This document shows, in pieces, positions 6,923-13,019 of a DNA stretch of 13,019 nucleotides. Origin of the DNA: an uncultured Clostridia bacterium (GTDB lineage Bacteria; Bacillota; Clostridia; Lachnospirales; Lachnospiraceae); NCBI GenBank assembly GCA_946611595.1, contig CAMODY010000037.1:1-13019 (forward strand). The letters are read 5' to 3'. Within the stretch, counting starts at the first letter, position 1, and each line of letters starts with the position of its first letter. A program made the position numbers and the translations under genes. The notes beneath the pieces were generated by a model. The model saw only the letters and a list, made by a program, of their open reading frames with translations. It made no database searches and was not told the DNA's origin.

Positions 6923-8200
6923 TTACGGGCGAACTACAACTGAGATTCCGTTCGGAATGCAGGTAAGGCTAGCATCTTCGCCTTTGATCTTTCTTGCCAT
7001 AGCGTATGCTTCATCAAGTGTAGCTGCGTAGGTCATCTTTAAGCCTTCGATCATATCCTTCTGTGCAGGATCTGCAACAAAGATAACTGTGTATTTTCTT
7101 ACGATACGAGCTAAAATCTGAGAGCACCACTGATCAGGACGTGTCTCTTCCTGAGGTGTAGCCAGGAATTTTTGATAAGCTGTCTCGATATCCGGCTCAT
7201 CTGCGATGATGTGATAGAAGAAGTCTCCGCCGTTACCATCGATGCAGGAAGAGAGCATGATAATGACACCGCCGTCATTTACAGTTGCCTCACCGGCTGT
7301 CATACCCTTAGGGGACTGGTAAGCGTTCTGGTCAAGCGGATATCCGCCGTTTGTTGTGATAACGATGTCTGCATATTCCGGTTTTACGCAAACGTAATCG
7401 GAGATGAAATCACATCCTTTGCGGTGTGCGGTCTCATAGTTACCTGCGAATGCAGCAACGGTCTTCTTATCTTCGTCAATAACAACATTCACGATGTATG
7501 CCAGTTTAGACATTTCAGCTGCAGCAAGCATATCCTCATGCATTGGGTTTCCATCGAGGATGCCGGTGCGGGAATGTGGATCGTCAATAAATTTGGAGCA
7601 GTGATTTCCCATAACGGTTACAGCATCTGCAATACCCGGGAGAATGCTTTTTCTTCCGCCGGAAAATCCTGCAAAGAAGTGTGGCTCAATGAAGCCTTCT
7701 GCAACGAGCAGAGAAGTGTTCATAGCAGCTTTATCAAGAATGCAGTCAGGGCCGGATGGAAGGACGCCGACTTTTACGTTTGTGGAAGGATCATGCGCAT
7801 CATGTACGATAATGTCATCTTTAAACTCTTCATAAAGTTCATCGCCCAGTTTTCCTCGCAGCTCTTCAACTGTTGTAGGTCTGTGGAATCCGGTTGCAAC
7901 AAGCAGAGAAATCTTGATATCCGGATTGCCTTCTCTCAGTTCACGGATCATGTTCGGAAGGATATCTTTACTCGGTACTGGTCTTGTATGGTCGCTGATG
8001 ATGATTACGCAGTCCGGTTTTCCTTTTGCAAGTTCACAAAGGCGCGGGCTGTCGATCGGATTTTCCATGGCTTCTTTTACGATCTCAAGTCCATTCTTGT
8101 CGCTTTTAAGTTCGTCAACGCGGGATGTGAGAACCGGAGTATCATCCGGAACGTTCAGATCATAAGTGGTACGGTTATAAAAGAATTTTACGGTCTTCAT
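6923..8200 (-). CDS. larA: Nickel-dependent lactate racemase, LarA
   Basis: A 425-residue LarA, which interconverts L- and D-lactate using the nickel-pincer nucleotide (NPN) cofactor. The residues known from Lactiplantibacillus plantarum LarA are present, most at identical numbers: H174 (EPHFFAGFSGGRK), the cofactor-attached K184, nickel ligand H200 (GNH), and Y294, Q295 and K298 (YQSPK). D70/R73 (SDHTRP) and H106 (GFHRP) match D72/R75 and H108. An AAGGAG site lies upstream of the ATG. It is convergent to the lactate operon with its own promoter, so it is probably expressed separately but serves the same pathway by making the D-lactate a GlcD-type dehydrogenase prefers. The NPN-synthesis genes larB, larC and larE are not in the window. 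Some LarA homologues act on other 2-hydroxy acids; the neighbours favour lactate. Confidence 0.94.
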   Translation of the reverse strand: MKTVKFFYNRTTYDLNVPDDTPVLTSRVDELKSDKNGLEIVKEAMENPIDSPRLCELAKGKPDCVIIISDHTRPVPSKDILPNMIRELREGNPDIKISLLVATGFHRPTTVEELRGKLGDELYEEFKDDIIVHDAHDPSTNVKVGVLPSGPDCILDKAAMNTSLLVAEGFIEPHFFAGFSGGRKSILPGIADAVTVMGNHCSKFIDDPHSRTGILDGNPMHEDMLAAAEMSKLAYIVNVVIDEDKKTVAAFAGNYETAHRKGCDFISDYVCVKPEYADIVITTNGGYPLDQNAYQSPKGMTAGEATVNDGGVIIMLSSCIDGNGGDFFYHIIADEPDIETAYQKFLATPQEETRPDQWCSQILARIVRKYTVIFVADPAQKDMIEGLKMTYAATLDEAYAMARKIKGEDASLTCIPNGISVVVRP

Positions 8201-8265
8201 CTGTTTTCTTCTCCTTATAATGCTTAATTGTCGGTCTTAAAAGAAAAATGATTTTTGTACTCCTT

Positions 8266-8316
8266 TTTTCTCTAAAACCTGCCGATGTATTATACCTTAA
8301 TTCCGTATAAATTATT
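8266..8316 (-). promoter_or_regulatory. Probable larA promoter
   Basis: On the - strand a perfect TATAAT (+ strand 8289-8294) lies about 90 nt before the larA start in AT-rich DNA. No good -35 hexamer is seen at 16-18 bp, so activation by a regulator is possible. The listed span covers the -10 with its flanks. Confidence 0.5.
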
Positions 8317-8336
8317 ACTCTTTTTAGTTTTTTTTT

Positions 8337-8365
8337 GGTGACAAAAGAACCGTCCCCTTGTCACC
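8337..8365 (-). repeat. REP-like palindrome, copy 3
   Basis: Same sequence and orientation as copy 2. Its first base is the last base of the ABC permease stop codon (TAG then GTGACAAG on the - strand). Copies 2 and 3 are therefore direct repeats that bracket larA and its promoter. A T9 run lies beside it at 8328-8336 on the + strand. Confidence 0.87.
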
Positions 8366-9612
8366 TAATCTCGTCTTAGCGCATCGATCGGGTTTAGGTT
8401 TGCTGCTTTGACTGCTGGGATCAGGCCGAAGACGATTCCGATCACGATGGAAAAGACAACGGCGATCAGACAGGCCGGAATGCTGATGGCGGTCGGGGTT
8501 CCTGTAATTGCTGACAGCAGGAAGGAAAAAGCAATACCTGCGATGACGCCAATCAGTCCCCCAAAGAAAGTGAGTACACCTGCTTCTGTTAAGAACTGGG
8601 TGAGGATGCGTTTCTTTCTTGCGCCGATCGCTTTCTTAAGTCCAATCTCTCTAGTCCGTTCCGTGACCGAAACCAGCATGATATTCATAACTCCGATGCC
8701 GCCGACTAAAAGCGAGATCGCAGCGATCCAGATCAGCTGCTGTTTTGTAGAGTTAGTAAATTCTTGTATCTGTGCAGCCTGTTCTAAAAGATCGTCTGCT
8801 TTATATTGAATCGCATTATTACTTACCAGCTTTTCATTCAGATAGCGGGCCACATTATTTCCGGCATTCGTCATGGCATCAGTCGACGTCGCTTTAACCG
8901 CCACGTTCTGCGGCTCGTCATAGCGGTAGATGATCGGCCAACAGTTGATCGGGATAAAGATTGTTCCGCTTTCATCCTGATGATACATCCAGTAATCTTC
9001 AATCGTTTCAATCTTTAGAGATGTGTTGGCAGCAGGGGAGACAGTTCCGATCACGGTAAAAGGCTCGCCCTTGATCTCTAAGCTTTGTCCAATCGGATTT
9101 TCCCCCTCAAACAGATAGGCTGCCACATTGCTTTCTACGATCACGACCTTGCGGCGCTCTTTAAAATCGCTGCTTATAAAGCCTCGTCCCTCATCCAACA
9201 TATATTCATAAACATTAAGATAATTGGCATCTGCGCCAATGATCTTGCCGCTAAAAGAAGTACTTCTGAAGTAGCATCCTTCGCTCCAGTTGCGGCTGTA
9301 GAAAAGAGCTGTCTCTTTTACGCCGGAAAGATTATTTAAGGATGCGCGGATATCATCTGTACAAGGAGCGATGCCATCCGGGATAGGAGAGTAGTCCGGA
9401 TCGTAATAACCTTCGGAGTCTTTTAAAGAAACGGTCACGACATTGTTTCCGGAACCAATGATATTTGCCTTGATCTGCTCATTGGTTCCCTTGATCGTCG
9501 ATACGATCGTGATGATCGAGGCGATGCCAATGATGATTCCGAGCATCGTAAGGAGAGATCTTAAGCGGTGATTTTTAATGCTCTGTAACGAAAGAGTGAT
9601 ATTTTCACGCAT
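8365..9612 (-). CDS. ABC exporter permease, MacB/FtsX family
   Basis: A 415-residue permease with the MacB layout. TM1 (about 18-40) is followed by a large extracytoplasmic MacB periplasmic-core-type domain (about 45-285) and then three helices (about 292-316, 345-368, 380-402) of the FtsX domain. The cytoplasmic loop TERTREIGLKKAIGARKKRI (317-336) is the coupling-helix region that contacts the ATPase, and the ending ANLNPIDALRRD is typical. It starts 17 nt after the upstream adaptor gene, with an AGGAGG site before the ATG. It is the last gene of the four-gene - strand operon and should form a homodimer with the ATPase encoded there. Such systems act as mechanotransmission exporters of peptides, lipids or drugs; the cargo is unknown. 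No terminator is visible after it. Confidence 0.92.
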   Translation of the reverse strand: MRENITLSLQSIKNHRLRSLLTMLGIIIGIASIITIVSTIKGTNEQIKANIIGSGNNVVTVSLKDSEGYYDPDYSPIPDGIAPCTDDIRASLNNLSGVKETALFYSRNWSEGCYFRSTSFSGKIIGADANYLNVYEYMLDEGRGFISSDFKERRKVVIVESNVAAYLFEGENPIGQSLEIKGEPFTVIGTVSPAANTSLKIETIEDYWMYHQDESGTIFIPINCWPIIYRYDEPQNVAVKATSTDAMTNAGNNVARYLNEKLVSNNAIQYKADDLLEQAAQIQEFTNSTKQQLIWIAAISLLVGGIGVMNIMLVSVTERTREIGLKKAIGARKKRILTQFLTEAGVLTFFGGLIGVIAGIAFSFLLSAITGTPTAISIPACLIAVVFSIVIGIVFGLIPAVKAANLNPIDALRRD

Positions 9613-9629
9613 TAATAAGTCCTCCTTTC

Positions 9630-11126
9630 CTAGTAGTTATAAAGCTCGGAAACAGAAGCTTCTGTTGTCTGGCTTCCGCTTCTTACATTCTTTCCATATG
9701 GGAACGCGATCAAATCGGTATCATTTAAACCTTCCTTGATCTGCGTATAGCTTCCGTACATGTTCTTTCCGGTGACCACGGTCCGCTTTTCAAGTTTTCC
9801 GTCTTCTCCTGCAGCATAAACAAAGGTCTCGCCCTTTTCTTGACGGACAAACATTGTCTCAATATAAAACGTGGTGGTATCTGAGGAGGCGTTGCGGGTC
9901 ACGCTGACAAGGTCTCCCTCTTTTAAGTTCGCATCCTCTGGGATCGAGACAGTTGCAGGGTAGTAGGAAACGTTCACATTTCCGCCTCCGCCCATGGAAG
10001 AATTCTGGGAAGGAACATCGGAAATCTTTGAGATCGTACCTTCCACACTCGTGCCGTCTGTGTAGGACATGATGGAAACCGTATCATCTACATGGATCTT
10101 CTCCAGATCAAGTTCTGAGATCTGGACATCCACAAAGTAGCCGCCGCCATCGGAAATCTCAACGACAGCTTCGCCGTTCTTATATGCAGCTTCCGGATCC
10201 CTCGTTTCCTTTACCGTACCGGAACGGGTCGCACGGACGACATTGTCGGTAGCTTCTTTGGTCTTCTTTTCATATTCCAGAGAAGAAATCTGAATCTGCC
10301 TGGATAAGTCACGGATCTTTGTTTCTGTTTCCACGCGCATTGCAGTGATCTCCGCTGCAGAATAATCAGAACCCCTATGCTCATAGTATGGCTCTTCCGG
10401 CTTATCGTATTTTTCAATGTCTGCCGGAATCTCTGCACTAAACGGTTTAAAAGAGAAACCTTCTTCTTCACTTGAACTGATGATCAGCCCAAAAGATTCT
10501 GTGATGGCGCCGTTTGTTGCATCATGTTCGCGCTCTAATAAAACGACATAAAGGCTTGATGCGCCTTCCGGCATATATTCTTCAAAGAAAGAAGGCTTTA
10601 AAAGACTTGTAGAGTTTACGATAAAGTACATCGGGTCGGCTTCTGTGCCCGTACCCTTAATCAAATATGGTGTTGTTACAGGCTCATAGTGGATCCAGGA
10701 ATTATCCGGCTCGATCAAAACTTCAGAGGATGGCACAAGAGCACTGATTTTGCCAAGCTCCGCTTTTGCCTCATTCAGCTCAAGTTCTAATTTTTTTACA
10801 GCTAAAGAAGCACGCTCAAGTTCGATCTCTGTGAGTGTTGTATCGTAAGAGAGAAGAGCATCGCCGACTTCGACATGCTGTCCCTTCTGCACATATATTT
10901 CATTGACCTTCTGGGTGTCGGAAACAAAGACTTTCTGGATTCCCTCGCTGCGGACACTTCCTTCCATAGCTCCGGAATCTTCAAACATATCCACCATGAG
11001 AAGATCTGACACGGGATAGACATTAACTGTTTTTCGGCTAAACGGTTTGAAGATCAATATCAAAGCGATGGCAATGACTAAAACCGCTGCAATAATAATG
11101 ATCAGAAGGCGCTTTTTATTCTTCAT
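9630..11126 (-). CDS. Membrane-anchored HlyD/MacA-type adaptor with a large insert
   Basis: A 498-residue membrane fusion protein with a Lys-rich N-terminus and one membrane anchor (about 7-26). A first half-lipoyl segment is seen near 70-97 (VQKGQHVEVGDALLSYD) and the second near 295-326 (VVRATRSGTVKE...GEAVVEISDG). Between them lie two helices (about 98-128 and 257-294) that would form the usual hairpin. About 128 residues rich in beta-type sequence (129-256) are inserted at its tip, which is unusual. Beta-barrel and membrane-proximal domains follow. The start is the ATG at 11126 because AGGAGGTGA lies directly upstream; a longer frame reaching 11201 lacks such a site and runs through the ATPase gene. 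It overlaps the ATPase gene by 11 nt, implying coupled translation. Predicted to assist export by the MacB-like permease encoded next. Confidence 0.9.
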   Translation of the reverse strand: MKNKKRLLIIIIAAVLVIAIALILIFKPFSRKTVNVYPVSDLLMVDMFEDSGAMEGSVRSEGIQKVFVSDTQKVNEIYVQKGQHVEVGDALLSYDTTLTEIELERASLAVKKLELELNEAKAELGKISALVPSSEVLIEPDNSWIHYEPVTTPYLIKGTGTEADPMYFIVNSTSLLKPSFFEEYMPEGASSLYVVLLEREHDATNGAITESFGLIISSSEEEGFSFKPFSAEIPADIEKYDKPEEPYYEHRGSDYSAAEITAMRVETETKIRDLSRQIQISSLEYEKKTKEATDNVVRATRSGTVKETRDPEAAYKNGEAVVEISDGGGYFVDVQISELDLEKIHVDDTVSIMSYTDGTSVEGTISKISDVPSQNSSMGGGGNVNVSYYPATVSIPEDANLKEGDLVSVTRNASSDTTTFYIETMFVRQEKGETFVYAAGEDGKLEKRTVVTGKNMYGSYTQIKEGLNDTDLIAFPYGKNVRSGSQTTEASVSELYNY

Positions 11127-11799
11127 AAAGCTCACCTCCTGTAAGATAGCCGTCAAAGATCTCTGCACGCTCTTCCGCCTGGGCGGCGATATTGCTGTCA
11201 TGAGTGATCATGATAATCGTCGAACCATTTTCATGGAGCTGTTTAAATAAATCCATGACCTGCATACCGGCAGTGGAATCTAAAGCGCCGGTTGGCTCAT
11301 CCGCAAGGAGCAGAGAAGGATTCGTAACGATCGCTCTTGCGATTGCAACTCTCTGGCACTGACCGCCGGATAAGCGTTCTGGAGTGAAGTCGATACGATC
11401 AGCAAGGCCTACCGTTTCAAGTGCTGCTTTTGCACGCTCAAGGCGTTCCGCTTTTTTCACATTTCCATAAAGCAGCGGAAGCGCAACGTTTTCCAGAGCA
11501 GACATTTTTGGAAGCAGGTTAAAAGACTGAAAGACAAAACCGATCTCCTGATTCCTGATATCTGCAAGTTCATCATCAGAGCAGGCAATGATATCTCTTC
11601 CGCCTAGATAGTATTCGCCGCTTGTTGGCACATCAAGACAGCCAATGATATTCATCAGCGTAGTTTTACCAGAACCTGATGGTCCCATGATGGCCAGGTA
11701 TGAACCTTCTTCAACTTGCAGGCTGATATTTTTTAAGATCGGGATCGTTCCGTCTCCAAGCGGAAAGTCCTTACAGATATCATACATTTCAAGGATCAT
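11116..11799 (-). CDS. ABC exporter ATPase, MacB/LolD type
   Basis: A 227-residue nucleotide-binding subunit with all standard motifs: Walker A GPSGSGKT (39-46), Q-loop Q91, signature LSGGQ (143-147), Walker B LLLADE (163-168), D-loop (ALDS) and H200. The signature continues C-Q-R rather than the common Q-Q-R, a harmless-looking change. Length and sequence match the MacB/LolD/YknY group that pairs with FtsX-type permeases. Its ATG overlaps the TGA of the upstream lipoprotein adaptor gene (ATGA), and its 3' end overlaps the next adaptor by 11 nt, so the operon is tightly coupled. It would power the permease encoded at 8365-9612. Confidence 0.96.
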   Translation of the reverse strand: MILEMYDICKDFPLGDGTIPILKNISLQVEEGSYLAIMGPSGSGKTTLMNIIGCLDVPTSGEYYLGGRDIIACSDDELADIRNQEIGFVFQSFNLLPKMSALENVALPLLYGNVKKAERLERAKAALETVGLADRIDFTPERLSGGQCQRVAIARAIVTNPSLLLADEPTGALDSTAGMQVMDLFKQLHENGSTIIMITHDSNIAAQAEERAEIFDGYLTGGELYEE

Positions 11800-12674
11800 T
11801 GTGCGCTCTCCACAAATACATGCTGTCCAAGCATCAGCCCGTCGGAATTGCTAAGCTCAATATAGGCAGGATATTTTGAGGAGGAAGAAACGTCAGAATC
11901 TCCCATATCGGAAGCCGACTGGATCGGATTCTCAAAATCAATGGAAGAGACGGTTCCCTGCCAGGTATCATCCGATACTCTTGAACGTACGGTCACCGGA
12001 GCGCCAAGAGAAAGGTCACCGGCGTTTTCCTCGTTGATATATGCTTTGACCCTGAAGGCATTTGTCTGCATGATAACGATAAAGGGGAGAGGAGAGCCGT
12101 TTGCATCGGTTCCTCCATCTGTATTGACCGACTGCACTTTGCCTGCTGTCGGCGCCTTGACTTCAAGATTGTTTAAAGCGTTTGCGAGTTTTTCGACTTC
12201 CTTCTGCTTTAAGCTGATGTTATAGCTTGTTTCACGGATCGAGGTCTCGAGTTCCTGGATCTGAATCGTATAGGACAGCTGCTCGCCTTCACCGGCATTT
12301 GCTTTTTCTGCTTCTAAAGAAGTCTTTTGTTCGGAGTAGGACTGCAGCGAAATGTTGAGCTGCTCAAGTTCGATCGCAGCTTTATCATAATCGAGCTGTG
12401 CCTGGGCGCTGTCATAAGTAAATAAAACCTGGCCTTGCGTGACGGTATCGCCGGCTGCGACAGAAACGGAAGCTAAGGTCTTATTTTCGTCTTTTTCTAC
12501 GCGGGTTTCACCGCTTGCTACGATAACACCGGCAAAACGGTTAACAGAACCTATTTCAAGCTGCTCGGAAGAATATTCATCTTCATTCGGAAAATTGGAA
12601 GAAGAGCCGCTTCCGCATGCGGAAAGGGCCAGGAGACATAAAAGAGATATTGTAATTACAAGTAGTTTTTTCAT
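11796..12674 (-). CDS. Lipoprotein HlyD/MacA-type adaptor
   Basis: A 292-residue adaptor with a lipoprotein signal peptide: KK, a hydrophobic core, then lipobox L17-S18-A19-C20, followed by a Gly/Ser tether. A short N-terminal barrel and half-lipoyl segment (about 66-88), a helical hairpin (about 89-125 and 131-170), the second half-lipoyl segment (APTAGKV, 174-180) and a barrel domain follow. It should be lipid-anchored on the outer face of the membrane and work with the exporter encoded downstream. The ATG at 12674 gives a canonical MKKLL signal peptide; a TTG at 12680 would add two residues and is closer to AGGAG, so the start is not certain. It is first in the operon and ends inside the ATPase start codon. 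A REP-like palindrome lies just upstream of its ribosome site. Substrate unknown. Confidence 0.88.
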   Translation of the reverse strand: MKKLLVITISLLCLLALSACGSGSSSNFPNEDEYSSEQLEIGSVNRFAGVIVASGETRVEKDENKTLASVSVAAGDTVTQGQVLFTYDSAQAQLDYDKAAIELEQLNISLQSYSEQKTSLEAEKANAGEGEQLSYTIQIQELETSIRETSYNISLKQKEVEKLANALNNLEVKAPTAGKVQSVNTDGGTDANGSPLPFIVIMQTNAFRVKAYINEENAGDLSLGAPVTVRSRVSDDTWQGTVSSIDFENPIQSASDMGDSDVSSSSKYPAYIELSNSDGLMLGQHVFVESAQ

Positions 12675-12692
12675 GTACAAGTTATCTCCTAT

Positions 12693-12721
12693 GGTGACAC
12701 TGGGACGGTTCTTTTGTCACC
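12693..12721 (+). repeat. REP-like palindrome, copy 4 (variant)
   Basis: The same element with two changes in the left half (GTGACACT in place of GTGACAAG), leaving 6-bp arms GTGACA/TGTCAC. It is inverted relative to copies 2 and 3. Unlike the others it sits upstream of genes: it ends a few bases from the AGGAG site of the lipoprotein adaptor gene and may lie in that mRNA's 5' leader. Confidence 0.82.
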
Positions 12722-12758
12722 TATTTGGCAAAAATTATTGCAAACATAAATGAATTAT

Positions 12759-12787
12759 TTGTGAAGAAAATTCAAGAATGCTATAAT
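12759..12787 (+). promoter_or_regulatory. Promoter of the terminal secreted-protein gene
   Basis: TTGTGA (12759-12764) and TATAAT (12782-12787) are separated by 17 bp, with TGC directly before the -10 making it an extended -10 promoter. A second TATAAT occurs at 12798-12803. The start codon is about 57 nt downstream of the first -10. Confidence 0.7.
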
Positions 12788-12844
12788 AAACAATTATTAT
12801 AATTACTTGCCTATTTTACTCTTCTAAGAAGAAGGATACAATCA

Positions 12845-13019
12845 ATGAAAATTGGGAAACAAAACCTGAAAATCCTGACACTTATACTTGCTTTTGTTAT
12901 GGCAGTTTTGCTCTTGGCGACCCCATATTCGATCTCTGCAGAAGATTCTGTGGAGAAACATCTTCCGATTTCCGTAAAGAAATATCAGAAGGAAATCCAA
13001 ATTGAGCTTCTGTTCTGGC
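12845..13019 (+). CDS. Secreted protein of unknown function, N-terminal fragment
   Basis: The first 58 codons of an open frame that leaves the window. The ATG follows AAGGA (12832-12836) at 8 nt. The protein begins with a typical signal peptide: basic residues K2, K5 and K9, a hydrophobic core (about 10-25) and a likely cleavage site after SISA (residue 32). The mature part starts EDSVEKHLPISVKK. This is too short to assign a family. It is divergent from the ABC export operon, so a functional link such as exporter cargo or accessory protein is possible but unsupported. Confidence 0.7.
   Translation, partial: MKIGKQNLKILTLILAFVMAVLLLATPYSISAEDSVEKHLPISVKKYQKEIQIELLFW

Noticed and set aside
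7172..8227. A 351-codon + strand frame opposite larA.
   Set aside because: The opposite strand encodes LarA with every catalytic residue in place; this frame is Cys-rich and unrecognisable.
6763..8365. The 28-bp palindromes as insertion-sequence ends or a CRISPR array.
   Set aside because: No transposase or cas gene lies between or beside them, the spacing is irregular (104 bp to over 4 kb) and orientations are mixed. A REP-type repeat fits better.
8337..8365. Copy 3 as an intrinsic terminator of the ABC operon.
   Set aside because: On the - strand the hairpin is followed by an A-run, and the T-run is on the wrong side, so it does not meet the usual pattern.
11127..11201. Longer N-terminus for the membrane-anchored adaptor, starting at 11201.
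   Set aside because: The extra 25 codons lie inside the ATPase gene and have no ribosome site, whereas AGGAGGTGA directly precedes the ATG at 11126.
12845..13019. Assignment of the terminal gene to a pilin-like or exporter-cargo family.
   Set aside because: Only about 26 residues of mature protein are visible, too few to support a family.

Overview
The window looks like chromosomal DNA of an anaerobic, low-to-moderate GC Firmicute, most likely a gut Lachnospiraceae-type fermenter. The reasons are strong AGGAGG ribosome sites, an electron-transferring flavoprotein (Etf)/acyl-CoA dehydrogenase couple as in butyrate or propionate formers, Gram-positive-style ABC export genes without an outer-membrane channel, and a REP-like palindrome in several copies. 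The taxon is inferred from gene content, not from a marker gene.

Region 1 (1-6761, + strand) is a lactate-utilisation operon. A terminator from the preceding unit (5-30) and an extended -10 promoter (near 127-132) precede a lactate permease (lctP, 204-1751). Next comes a 2.7-kb gene (1851-4526) that fuses a GlcD/LctD-type FAD lactate dehydrogenase to EtfB through an Ala/Pro/Lys-rich linker of about 140 residues. EtfA (4545-5546) and a short-chain acyl-CoA dehydrogenase (5622-6761) follow. Together they would import lactate, oxidise it to pyruvate through an Etf, and supply an enoyl-CoA-reducing flavoenzyme that could use the same Etf. The covalent LctD-EtfB fusion is the most unusual item in the window.

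Region 2 (6762-8336) holds a shared bidirectional terminator (6818-6851) bracketed by two inverted copies of a 28-bp palindrome. Convergent to the operon is larA (6923-8200, - strand), a nickel-pincer lactate racemase with all the catalytic residues I could check. It would convert L-lactate to the D form that a GlcD-type dehydrogenase is expected to use, so it completes the pathway from a separate promoter.

Region 3 (8337-12721, - strand) is a MacB/LolD-type ABC export operon. It is transcribed in the order lipoprotein adaptor, ATPase, membrane-anchored adaptor with a large insert, FtsX/MacB permease, with overlapping or closely spaced genes. The substrate is unknown.

Region 4 (12722-13019, + strand) has a good promoter and the first 58 codons of a secreted protein that runs off the window.

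Four copies of the palindrome sit at the boundaries between these units. Three begin 0-1 nt after a stop codon in the sense orientation of that gene, and the fourth lies just upstream of the ribosome site of the ABC operon. No CRISPR array, tRNA, rRNA, transposase or integrase gene was seen. No stretch longer than 300 bases lacks a gene.
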